Source: Yoonia tamlensis
Lineage (GTDB): Bacteria > Pseudomonadota > Alphaproteobacteria > Rhodobacterales > Rhodobacteraceae
DNA: 64,000 nucleotides
NCBI RefSeq assembly: GCF_900115105.1
Contig: NZ_FOYP01000003.1
Location: 169,972 to 233,971 of the forward strand
Direction: 5' to 3'
In this document: positions 54,662 through 63,812 of the stretch, piece by piece
How the letters are laid out: each line of letters begins with the position of its first letter
How positions within the stretch are numbered: the first letter of the stretch is position 1
Notes under the pieces: model-generated
What the model saw: only the letters and a program-made list of their open reading frames with translations
Databases searched by the model: none
What the model was told of the DNA's origin: nothing
Program-made: the position numbers and the translations under genes

Positions 54662-55595
54662 ACGGTTCTGGATATTAGGTATTTTACTGGTGATCTGTTG
54701 CACCGCCTTTATGACATGGGGCGCACGCGGGCCGCTGCATTTTGTTATCCCCTTCAGGGCAACCAAGCTTGCGGCGCTAGGGCTTGTCGGCATGTCAATT
54801 TCAACATCGACGGTGCTGTTTCAGGCCGTTTCGCAAAACCGGATCCTGTCGCCGTCAATCATGGGTTTTGACGCGCTTTACATCATGATCCTGACGGCGG
54901 CGGTCTATTTCCTTGGCGGGATGACGGTTGCCAATCTATCCGCACATCTGTCCTTTGCGGTTTCCACGGGCGTAATGGTCATCGGCGCCTTGGGGCTGTT
55001 TTCAACGCTATTGCGTTCCAGCCAGAACAACCTGATGCGCATGATCCTGACAGGGATCGTTTTTGGCGCATTGTTCAGATCGCTTACGGATTTCATGCAA
55101 CGTTTGATAGATCCGAACGAATTTTCGGTCATTCAAACCGGTTCTTACGCACGTTTCACCCAGATCGAGACGGATCTATTATTCATTGCAGCGGCTCTGT
55201 GCGCTGGTGCGCTTTTTCTGACATGGAAAATGCGGTTTAGGCTTGATGTACTGGCGCTGGGTCGGGACGTCGCGATGAACCTCGGGCTAAATGTGCGCCG
55301 CACCGAATTGGAGGCGCTGACCCTCACCGCTTTGCTTGTCGCGGTGACGACCGCGCTGGTCGGGCCGGTGGCGTTTCTGGGACTGCTGGTTGTCAGCCTT
55401 GCACGGCTGGTCGTGCCTGTTGAACGCCACGCGCCGCTTTTGATCTGCGCGGGACTGATCGCGATGATTGTACTGATCGGCGGGCAGCTGCTGTTTGAAC
55501 GTGTCTTTCAACTGACCACGCCGCTTGCGGTGATTATCGATCTTGTCGGTGGCAGCATATTTTTGTTTCTACTTCTCAAAGGGCATCGCAGATGA
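54654..55595 (+). CDS. siderophore ABC transporter permease (FecCD family)
   Basis: A 313-aa partner permease. TKLAALGLVGMSISTSTVLFQ replaces the usual PR-x-L start; NRILSPSIMGFDALY and GPVAFLGLLVVSLARLVV are conserved. The ATG lies in the 3' end of the first permease gene; its own end overlaps the ATPase by 4 bp. Confidence 0.92.
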   Translation: MPKRFWILGILLVICCTAFMTWGARGPLHFVIPFRATKLAALGLVGMSISTSTVLFQAVSQNRILSPSIMGFDALYIMILTAAVYFLGGMTVANLSAHLSFAVSTGVMVIGALGLFSTLLRSSQNNLMRMILTGIVFGALFRSLTDFMQRLIDPNEFSVIQTGSYARFTQIETDLLFIAAALCAGALFLTWKMRFRLDVLALGRDVAMNLGLNVRRTELEALTLTALLVAVTTALVGPVAFLGLLVVSLARLVVPVERHAPLLICAGLIAMIVLIGGQLLFERVFQLTTPLAVIIDLVGGSIFLFLLLKGHRR

Positions 55596-56344
55596 TCTCA
55601 ATTCGAAACCTGTCGTATCACATTGATGGTGTCGCAATTCTGGATGACATCACAATCGACCTCCCCAAAGGCAAGGTAACAGCACTGGTCGGGCCGAACG
55701 GGGCGGGTAAATCGACCCTTTTGTCATTGATTGCACGGCTTGAACCCCTTCAATGCGGGACAATCGACATCGGCGCGCTGACCATCGGGCAATGCTCGAA
55801 CAGGCAACTGGCCAAACAGATTTCGATCCTGCCGCAAATGACCGAACATGTGCCACGGCTAAGCGTGCGCGAACTGGTGTCTTTTGGGCGCTTTCCCTAT
55901 CACCAAGGTCGCCCCGGCCCCGAAGACGAAGCAAAAGTAGACGAAGCCTTGCAGGTGTTTGATCTTGACGACCTTGCCCAGCGTTCCGTCGTCGACCTGT
56001 CCGGCGGGCAGCGTCAAAGAGCCCAAATCGCGATGACCTTTGCCCAAGATACCGAATATATGCTTCTCGACGAACCTCTGAACAACCTTGATATTGCAGC
56101 GTCCCGCGCGTTGATGGCGCGCATCCGTGAACTCGCGCACAGCTATAACAAGACGATTGTCGTTGTCTTGCACGACATCAACTATGCAAGCCGTTACGCC
56201 GATTGGATTATTGCGCTATCTGCTGGCAAAACCGCAGCCGCAGGATCGCCGGCAGAAATAGTCACGCCAAAATTGCTGGGTGATGTGTTCAAATCCGATG
56301 CTGAAATACGCATGATCGACGGGCATCCGGTTGTGCTGGTCTAG
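55592..56344 (+). CDS. siderophore ABC transporter ATP-binding protein
   Basis: A 250-aa FepC-like ATPase with Walker [26 protein letters not shown] and Walker B YMLLDEPLNNLD. Cytoplasmic; completes the iron-chelate importer. No Fur or iron-box consensus was recognised upstream of the operon. Confidence 0.93.
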   Translation: MISIRNLSYHIDGVAILDDITIDLPKGKVTALVGPNGAGKSTLLSLIARLEPLQCGTIDIGALTIGQCSNRQLAKQISILPQMTEHVPRLSVRELVSFGRFPYHQGRPGPEDEAKVDEALQVFDLDDLAQRSVVDLSGGQRQRAQIAMTFAQDTEYMLLDEPLNNLDIAASRALMARIRELAHSYNKTIVVVLHDINYASRYADWIIALSAGKTAAAGSPAEIVTPKLLGDVFKSDAEIRMIDGHPVVLV

Positions 56345-56412
56345 GACGGTGATCCTGCCCGCGCACCCGCAAAACGGGCATGACATTAAGTTCCAGAATT
56401 AGCAAACAAACT

Positions 56413-56437
56413 GACACTGATTGTTAGTGTCTTCTTT
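56413..56437 (+). terminator. terminator after the iron transporter
   Basis: The 6-bp stem GACACT/AGTGTC (56413-56418 with 56426-56431) is followed by TTCTTTT. It is weak but well placed, between the ATPase gene and the next operon. Confidence 0.55.
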
Positions 56438-56491
56438 TGCTAGACCAAACAGGCGCGTCGCATTGCGCACGGATGTTTAGGAACAATCACC

Positions 56492-57262
56492 ATGTCAGAT
56501 CTTGTCATCACACGCACCCAAGGCCCTGTCGGGATCATCCAGTTCAATCGGCCCGAACAACTGAACGCGCTGAATGCGACGGTCGCCCAAGCCGTAATCG
56601 CGGCCGCACAGGCGTTTGACAGCAATCCGTCCATCGGGTGCATTGTTCTGACCGGCTCGCCCAAGGCCTTTGCCGCAGGGGCCGATATTTCCGAAATGGC
56701 CGGTATGAACGCCGCGGAAATAGCGCGCCTTGATTATTTTGCAGAGTGGCAACAATTCGTTGATGTCAAAACGCCCAAAATCGCCGCCGTGAACGGCTAT
56801 GCGTTGGGGGGCGGCTGCGAGGTCATGATGATGTGTGACTTTGCCATCGCCGGTGAAAACGCAAAATTCGGTCAACCTGAAATCAAGCTGGGCGTCATTG
56901 CGGGCATTGGCGGCACACAGCGCATGACCCGCCTGATCGGCCGGTCCAGATCAATGGAAATGCATCTGACAGGCCGGATGATGGGCGCACAAGAGGCTCT
57001 CCAGGCCGGATTGATCGCGCGTGTCGTAGCCGATGACGATGTTGTCACTGATGCAATCAAAACAGCCACCACAATTGCGGGCTATTCACGCCCTGCCCTG
57101 CGGATGGTGCGCGAAACCGTCATGCGCGCCGAAGAACTGTCGCTTCAGGACGGGCTGCTGCATGAACGCCGTGTGTTCCACGCCCTGTTCGGCTCCGAAG
57201 ACCAGACCGAAGGCATGGCCGCCTTTCTTGAAAAACGCAAACCGGCATTTACCGCCCGATAA
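56492..57262 (+). CDS. enoyl-CoA hydratase/isomerase family protein
   Basis: A 256-aa crotonase. FNRPEQLNALNATV, AFAAGADISEM (oxyanion hole), ALGGGCEVMMMCDFAIA and FGQPEIKLGVIAGIGGTQR carry the hydratase Glu residues. Near valine-catabolism genes it may hydrate methacrylyl-CoA; general beta-oxidation is also possible. Convergent with the AraC-type gene. Confidence 0.9.
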   Translation: MSDLVITRTQGPVGIIQFNRPEQLNALNATVAQAVIAAAQAFDSNPSIGCIVLTGSPKAFAAGADISEMAGMNAAEIARLDYFAEWQQFVDVKTPKIAAVNGYALGGGCEVMMMCDFAIAGENAKFGQPEIKLGVIAGIGGTQRMTRLIGRSRSMEMHLTGRMMGAQEALQAGLIARVVADDDVVTDAIKTATTIAGYSRPALRMVRETVMRAEELSLQDGLLHERRVFHALFGSEDQTEGMAAFLEKRKPAFTAR

Positions 57263-57290
57263 CAGCATTGGAAATGAACAGATGAACGCT

Positions 57291-58274
57291 TTAGGGCGTT
57301 TCGCGCATCCGATTTGGGGTTGTCCCGTACCATCGGTGGAAGGCGCGGTAAAACGCGGCTTCTTCGGCATAGCCGACAGCTTCGGAGATTTGCGAGATCG
57401 ATTTATCGGTACGCGACAGTAACGCTGTCGCCCTGTTGCGGCGTTGTTCGTCCTTTAATTGGGTCAATGAATGCCCTGCGTCCTTTAGCATGCGATGCAG
57501 GGACGACCGCGACATCCCCAGCATGGCGGCAACCTCATCCGCGCCGGGCCAGTCTTGGGCGGGGCCGCTCAGACATTTCTTGATGATTTCGTGCTTTAGA
57601 CCATCGGTTTCCCTGTAGCCGCGCAAGAAGGCTTCGGGCAGGCTGCGCAGGAACGCCTTAAGATCCTTTTCCGAGCGGTCGGTCTTGCGTGACATATATT
57701 TTTTATCGAACATCAATCGCGCGGCGGGGGCATCAAAGGTAACAGGCACGCCGAAAAAATCGCTATAGTCGTTCTGCGCCAATGGTTCGTTGCAGGGAAA
57801 TTCAACAGCCTTGATCGGGATGCGTTCGCGCGCGGCCCAACAGTTAAACCCATGCAAAATAAGAAAGAATGCGCGGTACTTGAAAGCATCCGAAGAAGGT
57901 GCCGCCGCGTGAAGAGTGACCACGCAGTGACGCCCTTCGATCGCAACTGTGCCGTAAGGTTCGTCCAGCACGATCCGCAGAAACCGCAGGCTTCGTTTTA
58001 TGGCGACATCAAGCGTCGCTGCGCCCTTGATCGCGTGCCCCAGCAGCACCGTGCTGCCCGGGCGCATGGGCCGCGCACCAAGGCCAAAGAATTCGTCGTG
58101 CATCGCATAAGACATCTGCAACCAGACACGGCCGAATTCTTCGGTGTCCAGATGATCCAGCCGGTCAATCGAAACCCCGGCTGCATGCAGGATCATTGCA
58201 GGATCAGCCCCGCCCGCCTTCGCACAAGCAAGCGCTTCTTTGACAAAAATCGGGGCGACAGGGCGGCGGCGCAT
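57291..58274 (-). CDS. AraC-family transcriptional regulator
   Basis: A 327-aa regulator. The N-terminal ligand-binding domain belongs to the Arabinose_bd type (PF12625 group). The C-terminal AraC helix-turn-helix pair reads VAAMLGMSRSSLHRMLKDAGHS and ISEAVGYAEEAAFYRAFHRWYG. It is divergent from the acyl-CoA dehydrogenase operon, separated by about 100 bp, and most likely controls it. Confidence 0.9.
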   Translation of the reverse strand: MRRRPVAPIFVKEALACAKAGGADPAMILHAAGVSIDRLDHLDTEEFGRVWLQMSYAMHDEFFGLGARPMRPGSTVLLGHAIKGAATLDVAIKRSLRFLRIVLDEPYGTVAIEGRHCVVTLHAAAPSSDAFKYRAFFLILHGFNCWAARERIPIKAVEFPCNEPLAQNDYSDFFGVPVTFDAPAARLMFDKKYMSRKTDRSEKDLKAFLRSLPEAFLRGYRETDGLKHEIIKKCLSGPAQDWPGADEVAAMLGMSRSSLHRMLKDAGHSLTQLKDEQRRNRATALLSRTDKSISQISEAVGYAEEAAFYRAFHRWYGTTPNRMRETP

Positions 58275-58299
58275 TTAGCTATCTTTTTGTGTCATTAAT

Positions 58300-58333
58300 T
58301 ATGCACATTTCGGCAATGATGGGGCGATATGCA
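58300..58333. promoter_or_regulatory. candidate AraC-type direct repeats
   Basis: Two TATGCA elements in the same orientation (58300-58305 and 58328-58333), spaced 28 bp start to start in the divergent promoter region. Direct repeats near helical phase are usual for AraC regulators. Short, so tentative. Confidence 0.3.
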
Positions 58334-58377
58334 AGTGATATTTAGGGGAACCCGCCCAAGTTTGCAAAGGACCAGAC

Positions 58378-59523
58378 ATGATTTTGGACGAAACCCAAAC
58401 GGCCATTCGCGATGTTGCACGCCAGTTTGCCAAGGCAGAGCTGTGGCCTGGCGCCGAAGAACGCGACCGCGAGGCACGTTTTCCAAAGGCGGAATTGGCG
58501 GCAATGGGTGCACTGGGTTTTCTCGGCATGCAGGTCCCCGAAGAATATGGCGGCTTTGGCGCGGATTTCGTCAGCTATGCCTGCGCGGTGGAAGAAATCG
58601 CTGCCGGTGATGGCGCCTGTTCCACGATAATGTCGGTGCATAGTTCTGTCGGCTGCGGGCCGATCCGCGACTATGGGACCAAGACGCAGAAACAAAAATA
58701 CCTGCCGAAACTGGCAACGGGTGAATGGATTGGCGGCTTTGCCTTGACCGAACCACAGGCCGGATCGGATGCGGCGAACCTGCGCACCATAGCAGTGCGT
58801 GATGGGGACCACTATGTGATCAATGGGGCGAAACAATTCATCACCTCGGGCAAAAACGGGCAGGTGTTGATCATCTTTGCGATCACAGACAAATCAGCCG
58901 GAAAACGCGGGATCAGCGCCTTTATCGTTGAAACCGACACGCCGGGCTACGCGGTTGTGCGCGTCGAACAGAAACTGGGCATCCATTCATCCGACACCTG
59001 CCAGATAGCGTTTGAAAACATGCGCATCCCCGCCGAAAACCTGCTGGGTCAGGAAGGTCAGGGTTACAAAATCGCGCTGGCCAATCTGGAAAGCGGCCGC
59101 ATCGGCATCGCCGCGCAGGCCGTCGGCATGGCGCGCAGCGCGTTTGAATATGCCCGCGATTACGCCGTTGACAGGCAGGCCTTTGGCAAGCCGATTTTCG
59201 AACAACAGGCGATTTCGTTTCAATTGGCCGACATGGACACCCAGATCGAAGCGGGCCGCCAGATGGTTTTGCACGTCGCCGCTCTCAAGGACGCAGGAAC
59301 GCCATGTTTGCGCGAAGCTTCGATGGCGAAATTGTTTACATCCGAGATGGCCGAAAAAACCTGCTCGCAAGCGATCCAGATTCTTGGCGGCTACGGTTAC
59401 CTGACAGACCATCCGGTGGAGCGGATTTACCGTGACGCGCGCATTTGCCAGATTTACGAAGGCACAAGCGAAATCCAGCGCCTTGTCATTGCGCGTAACA
59501 TCAAATCCCAAGCGGCAGGATAG
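58378..59523 (+). CDS. acyl-CoA dehydrogenase (isobutyryl-CoA dehydrogenase candidate)
   Basis: A 381-aa FAD enzyme with [17 protein letters not shown] (flavin/acyl binding), [23 protein letters not shown] and the catalytic Glu in [11 protein letters not shown]. The two genes that follow encode the later valine steps, so isobutyryl-CoA is the most likely substrate. RBS AAAGGACC. Confidence 0.88.
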   Translation: MILDETQTAIRDVARQFAKAELWPGAEERDREARFPKAELAAMGALGFLGMQVPEEYGGFGADFVSYACAVEEIAAGDGACSTIMSVHSSVGCGPIRDYGTKTQKQKYLPKLATGEWIGGFALTEPQAGSDAANLRTIAVRDGDHYVINGAKQFITSGKNGQVLIIFAITDKSAGKRGISAFIVETDTPGYAVVRVEQKLGIHSSDTCQIAFENMRIPAENLLGQEGQGYKIALANLESGRIGIAAQAVGMARSAFEYARDYAVDRQAFGKPIFEQQAISFQLADMDTQIEAGRQMVLHVAALKDAGTPCLREASMAKLFTSEMAEKTCSQAIQILGGYGYLTDHPVERIYRDARICQIYEGTSEIQRLVIARNIKSQAAG

Positions 59524-59527
59524 ATAC

Positions 59528-60571
59528 ATGACCAACGATGTCCTAATTCGCAAATCCGGCCGCGCTGGCCGGATTACCTTGAACCGCCACGATGCATTGA
59601 ACGCATTGGCAGCCGCAATGGCCGCTGCCATTGAAAATGCGCTTGATGCATGGCGCGACGACGATGCGGTCAAAGTGGTGATACTCGACGCCAAAGGGCA
59701 AAAGGCATTTTGCGCTGGCGGCGATATCGCAGAGCTTTATGCCAATGCCTGCGCCGGAGAATATGATTTTGGCCGCACGTTCTGGCGTCAGGAATACGGC
59801 CTGAACCTTAAGATCGCGACCTACCCCAAGCCAGTGATCGTCTTTATGCAAGGGTTCACGATGGGGGGCGGTGTCGGGCTTGCGGGCCATGCGTCGCACC
59901 GGATTGTCGGCGAAAGCAGCAAGATCGCGATGCCGGAATGCGGCATTGGCCTGATCCCTGATGTGGGGGGCAGCTATCTGCTTGGGCGCGCCACGGGCGA
60001 AACCGGTGTCTATCTAGGCCTGACCGGCACGCGGATGGCGGCAGAGGATGCAATCTATGCGCAGTTCGCCGATCATTATATCCCCGAAAATACATGGGAC
60101 GATCTGAAATCAACGCTTGTCCGGAACGGGGATGTCGCAGTGATCGGGACCGTCGCTCAACAGCCCACAGGTGGCACATTGGCCGCGTTGCAGCCCGAGA
60201 TTGATCGCCTGTTTTGCGCGCCAACGGTACAGGGCATTCACAAATCTTTAGTTGAAGATGAAACAGAATTTGCACAAACTGCCGTTAAGAAACTTGCCAA
60301 AGGCGCGCCATTGGCGCTTGCTTGTGCATTACAGACCATACGTGCGGCACGCGGGGGAACATTGGTGCAGGCGCTGACGCGTGAATTCCGCTATGCGTAT
60401 CGTTCACAAGAACAAGGCGATTTCATCGAAGGCATCCGCGCGCAAATCATCGACCGTGATTTTACCCCCAAATGGCGGCATAGTTTGATCGACGTGCCGG
60501 AGGATGAAATCGCGCAAATGCTTGTCGGTCTTGGCCCCCAGGACTGGACCCCAACAGGAGACACCCTATGA
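59528..60571 (+). CDS. 3-hydroxyisobutyryl-CoA hydrolase
   Basis: A 347-aa crotonase-fold hydrolase releasing 3-hydroxyisobutyrate in valine degradation. GRITLNRHDALNAL, AFCAGGDIAELY, MGGGVGLAGHASHRIV and MPECGIGLIPDVGGSY match the HIBCH group and are longer than hydratases. The start is the ATG 4 bp after the previous stop. Ends with a 4-bp ATGA overlap. Confidence 0.92.
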   Translation: MTNDVLIRKSGRAGRITLNRHDALNALAAAMAAAIENALDAWRDDDAVKVVILDAKGQKAFCAGGDIAELYANACAGEYDFGRTFWRQEYGLNLKIATYPKPVIVFMQGFTMGGGVGLAGHASHRIVGESSKIAMPECGIGLIPDVGGSYLLGRATGETGVYLGLTGTRMAAEDAIYAQFADHYIPENTWDDLKSTLVRNGDVAVIGTVAQQPTGGTLAALQPEIDRLFCAPTVQGIHKSLVEDETEFAQTAVKKLAKGAPLALACALQTIRAARGGTLVQALTREFRYAYRSQEQGDFIEGIRAQIIDRDFTPKWRHSLIDVPEDEIAQMLVGLGPQDWTPTGDTL

Positions 60572-61440
60572 AAATCGCATTTATCGGATTGGGAAACATG
60601 GGCGGCCCAATGGCCGCAAACCTTGCAGGGGCGGGGCATGAAGTCGTCGGAGTAGACCCAATCACCGCCCCCGAAGGCCTGCCCATGGCGGCCAGTGCAG
60701 CCGATGCCTGCGCGGGCGCCGATGTTGCCATCACGATGCTGCCCAATGGCGCGATCTTGCGGGCAGTCGCAAACGAAATCATTCCCGCCCTGCCCAAAGG
60801 CGCGGTGTTTATTGATTGCTCGACCGTGGATGTGGACAGTGCGCGCGCAGTCGCACAACAAGCCAAAGCCGCCGGTCTGGGCATGTTGGACGCGCCCGTG
60901 TCCGGCGGCATAAAAGGTGCTGCCGAAGGCACGTTGACCTTTATGATCGGCGGTGATGCGGGGACCTTGGAAACGACCAAAGGCTTGTTTGATATCATGG
61001 GCCAGAAGGCCGTGCATTGCGGGGCTGCGGGCGCGGGTCAGGCGGCAAAGATTTGCAACAACATGATCCTTGGCATCACCATGCTTGGCACCTGCGAAGC
61101 CTTTGCGATGGCGGACAAACTGGGGCTGGACAGGCAAGCCATGTTCGACGTGGTATCCACTTCTTCGGGTTATAGCTGGTCGATGAACGCCTATTGCCCT
61201 GCGCCCGGGGTCGGCCCGACCAGCCCCGCCGACAATGATTACAAACCGGGGTTTGCGGCTGAACTGATGCTCAAGGATCTCGGGCTGTCGCAAGACGCGG
61301 CGCGCGCTTGTGATGCGGATACCCCAATGGGGCATCTGGCAAATGAAATCTATGCAAAATTCATCGAAGAAGGCGGCCGCGGCGTCGACTTTTCAGGCGT
61401 CCTGCCATGGCTTGCGGGACGTGCAAACAGCGCGCCGTAA
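60568..61440 (+). CDS. mmsB: 3-hydroxyisobutyrate dehydrogenase
   Basis: A 290-aa NAD-dependent beta-hydroxyacid dehydrogenase. It shows FIGLGNMGGPMAANL (cofactor), DAPVSGGIKGAAEGTLTFMIGG (substrate) and catalytic Lys in GAGQAAKICNNMILG. It oxidises 3-hydroxyisobutyrate to methylmalonate semialdehyde. Methylmalonate-semialdehyde dehydrogenase (mmsA) is not in the window. Confidence 0.95.
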   Translation: MKIAFIGLGNMGGPMAANLAGAGHEVVGVDPITAPEGLPMAASAADACAGADVAITMLPNGAILRAVANEIIPALPKGAVFIDCSTVDVDSARAVAQQAKAAGLGMLDAPVSGGIKGAAEGTLTFMIGGDAGTLETTKGLFDIMGQKAVHCGAAGAGQAAKICNNMILGITMLGTCEAFAMADKLGLDRQAMFDVVSTSSGYSWSMNAYCPAPGVGPTSPADNDYKPGFAAELMLKDLGLSQDAARACDADTPMGHLANEIYAKFIEEGGRGVDFSGVLPWLAGRANSAP

Positions 61441-61639
61441 GCCGGTGACCTGAGCTCTAAGGCTCTCTCAGACTTAACAAGAGTTTGTGGTTGGTTTCCC
61501 AATTTTGATTGCGGCCTGACCGCGCCCTGCAAGGAATTGCGCAGCAATGTCCCGAGAGGGTTGCTATAGTTGTGTCACCAAAGCGCCAGCTTGCGGCGGG
61601 CGTTGTCCAGCCTGTCGAACCATCTATTGAAACACTTTC
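61441..61639. other. convergent spacer without a gene
   Basis: About 200 bp between mmsB and the convergent asparagine-synthetase-like gene. I see no gene and no convincing terminator hairpin. Base composition shifts toward AT rightward. Confidence 0.4.
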
Positions 61640-63046
61640 TCATATTGTGTACCGCTTCATTACTTCCGTGACGGCTTCTCTCCAAATTTCATTCCGATTA
61701 GTGAAAAATGGATTCTGGGCGCTTTTCTTAATTCCGAAAGAGCTGCGCGGGATACCCGCTTCCTCAGCAAAGCGACGCGCAATCGGCCGATCATATGCTT
61801 GATTGACGCTGTAGCCTGACATCTCATCGCTATTTGCAATACGGATCAGAGAGCTTGTGCATAATGATCCCGCCAAAATTGGTGGGTAGTGTGCAAATCC
61901 CACACGCAACCGAAATTCCGTTAAGCTCGTTGATTGCGGAATTGACTTTTTCAGTCCCAAGTTTGGTTTAGCATCTTTCTGCCAATTCCCATCTCCGCCT
62001 ACGCCGCTTAAAAAAATTTTCCCATTAAGAACAGATTCGAAACTTATTGAATTGATGTCGTCGCCAATCCCTGCCGTCGCAACGAATTCATGTGATAGCT
62101 TCGAAATGTAACCTTCGATAGTGCGTGTCAGCCCTTTACTGCGTTGCTTCAAGACATGAGGGAAGACCAGAGGCCGCATGCCAAGCATACGGGCGATCGC
62201 CCTCCCGTTATCGCCGTTTACCCTAAGTGTCACCGCTTCCTGACAACCGCACTGATTTGCAATCGCAGTTACAGCAGGTGAATCGTATCCTCGGGAAACC
62301 GAACTTAGTGGCACGAGTGGCAGTTTTCGTTGTCGATTTCCGCCGTTGCTAAACACAGCTTGCGTTGTAGCAAGTAGGTAGCCCTTATAATCATTCCAGT
62401 CCTTGAAGTCGCGGACAGCCACCGGCGGATCAAAACGAAGCAAACCATCATCATCAAACCAAAAGTTTGAATAACAAATACGATACAAAGTGTATTCCGT
62501 AGTTTGTGCAACGACAGGGTTCATCGCATGGAACCCCTTTTTTCCTTCCTCGAATGTGCTGTCGACAAGGTTGTCTGAAAGCAGGCCCATAAGCGCACTG
62601 TCGGGCCCGATCCGCGCAGCCGATAACGCAAAGCAAAGCGAGTTCGATATATATTCAACCTGGTTGAGACGGTCGCGCAATATGAATGTGAATTCACGCA
62701 CATCTTTGCGCTGGATAAAGGTTGTGCGGCCTTTGCTTCGGTATATTCCTGAACCGTAGGTTTCGCTTCCCAACGCAGATGAAAAGTCCAGAAAGCTGCC
62801 GGCCCAAACGCCTTCGAAGAATCCATTTTCAAACTCATCTACGGATCTACCGATCGTGCATTCAATGCCACCTTTCCGGCGCACGGCAAGCCACGCCAAT
62901 TGGGGTATCTTTTGAGTGACACGTATCGCGAAGCTGTTGTGCGATTGGGCAAATGCATCTGATATTAGATGTTTTTCTTGCTCAGCAAGACCTCGCGACA
63001 GTTCAAGTAACCGTGGATCTGGCGCACCAGTTGTGTGAAGCTCCAA
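61640..63046 (-). CDS. asparagine-synthetase-like PP-loop protein, possibly 5'-truncated
   Basis: A 468-aa protein with the outline of an asparagine synthetase C-terminal domain. VPLSSVSRGYDSPAVTAIA stands where the PP-loop SGG-x-DS is expected, FLSGVGGDGNW corresponds to the GGDE segment, and RPIARRFAEEAGIPRSSFGIKKSAQ to the C-terminal helix. The glutaminase N-terminus with Cys2 is absent, and the first Gly of the PP-loop is replaced. Start uncertain: no ATG in frame, TTG at 63046 is the best, with a stop about 40 bp upstream. Codon use is clearly AT-richer than the rest, suggesting transfer. Confidence 0.6.
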   Translation of the reverse strand: MELHTTGAPDPRLLELSRGLAEQEKHLISDAFAQSHNSFAIRVTQKIPQLAWLAVRRKGGIECTIGRSVDEFENGFFEGVWAGSFLDFSSALGSETYGSGIYRSKGRTTFIQRKDVREFTFILRDRLNQVEYISNSLCFALSAARIGPDSALMGLLSDNLVDSTFEEGKKGFHAMNPVVAQTTEYTLYRICYSNFWFDDDGLLRFDPPVAVRDFKDWNDYKGYLLATTQAVFSNGGNRQRKLPLVPLSSVSRGYDSPAVTAIANQCGCQEAVTLRVNGDNGRAIARMLGMRPLVFPHVLKQRSKGLTRTIEGYISKLSHEFVATAGIGDDINSISFESVLNGKIFLSGVGGDGNWQKDAKPNLGLKKSIPQSTSLTEFRLRVGFAHYPPILAGSLCTSSLIRIANSDEMSGYSVNQAYDRPIARRFAEEAGIPRSSFGIKKSAQNPFFTNRNEIWREAVTEVMKRYTI

Positions 63047-63337
63047 AGTACCTACCCATCTTAAAAAATGTTATTTGAGTATACGATAAGCCAGAAGAAC
63101 GACAATGAATTTTCGTTCCGTCGTCGTGTCAATGGTTTTCTAACAGCTACGCGGGTTGGAGGCAGTGTCGCGCGGTTTTAGAAACCATTTCCCCAATCAT
63201 GGGAATGCTTCGCGTTGGTTGTTACCCCCATTTTTGTTTGCGCGTTTGTTGCTTGCAGAGTGTTTCCAGCGGTGTAGCACCAACGCGAACAACCACCCTA
63301 GGGTGGCGTGTAGCGTGTTGTCGTTAGTGGTAGATTT
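63047..63337. other. region downstream of the rRNA operon with inverted repeats
   Basis: No gene seen. It holds an 11-bp inverted repeat TTCGCGTTGGT/ACCAACGCGAA (63209-63219 with 63279-63289), a perfect CCACCCTAGGGTGG palindrome (63293-63306) and an imperfect ATGGTTTTCTAA/TTTAGAAACCAT pair (63132-63143 with 63177-63188). These could fold into a terminator for the minus-strand rRNA operon. Confidence 0.45.
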
Positions 63338-63414
<77 letters not shown>

Positions 63415-63429
63415 CTGGGGTGTCGTTTT

Positions 63430-63506
63430 GAGCCTGACGCGGCTTGAGCGTTTTGTAAACTCTTGAGAAGAGTTTATAGCGAAAGCGGGCTGCTCCATCC
63501 CGCGCT
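63430..63506 (-). pseudogene. interrupted 5'-half copy of tRNA-fMet
   Basis: Between 5S and the intact tRNA lies a partial copy of its 5' half. The first 21 nt of the gene region recur exactly (63486-63506 versus 63396-63416). The 10-nt GAGCCTGACG (plus-strand reading) also recurs (63430-63439 versus 63380-63389). In the intact tRNA 6 nt separate these blocks; here 46 nt do, containing a perfect 9-bp hairpin TAAACTCTT/AAGAGTTTA (63456-63476). No 3' half follows, so it is not a functional tRNA. Confidence 0.75.
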
Positions 63507-63569
63507 ATTTTGCCTCGCGGTATTTTGAGAGGGCTTTTGATATCGTATAGAGAGACGTGTTTCTTATTA

Positions 63570-63687
63570 GGTTTGGCAATGACTTACTCTCCCACGCCTT
63601 AAGACGCAGTACCATCAGCGCTGCGGCACTTAACTGCCGAGTTCGGGATGGGATCGGGTGTTTTGCTCGCGCTATGATCACCAAACC
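63570..63687 (-). rRNA. rrf: 5S ribosomal RNA
   Basis: A 118-nt region with terminal stem GGTTTGG/CCAAACC and the conserved CCGATCCCATCCCGAACTCG and GATGGTACTGCGTC segments of alphaproteobacterial 5S rRNA. Exact ends could shift by one or two bases. Confidence 0.93.
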
Positions 63688-63812
63688 AAAAAAGAAACAC
63701 GGGCCCCGCTTGCGCGGGAGCCGTCAACATCAGGTTTTGTTCCATGATCATCGTATACTGATGATTGTGTGTGTATGTGTTTTGATTTTCGCCAGTCTTA
63801 CTATTACTGGAT
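63688..63812 (-). other. 23S-5S spacer
   Basis: About 125 bp of AT-rich spacer. A 6-bp stem ATCATC/GATGAT near 63748-63766 may be an RNase processing structure. No tRNA is present here. Confidence 0.5.

Noticed and set aside
53258..54793. Minus-strand open frame of 511 codons opposite the siderophore transporter
   Set aside because: Low-complexity Arg/His/Asp/Asn-rich translation, antisense to three clear FecCD/FatB genes; a compositional shadow.
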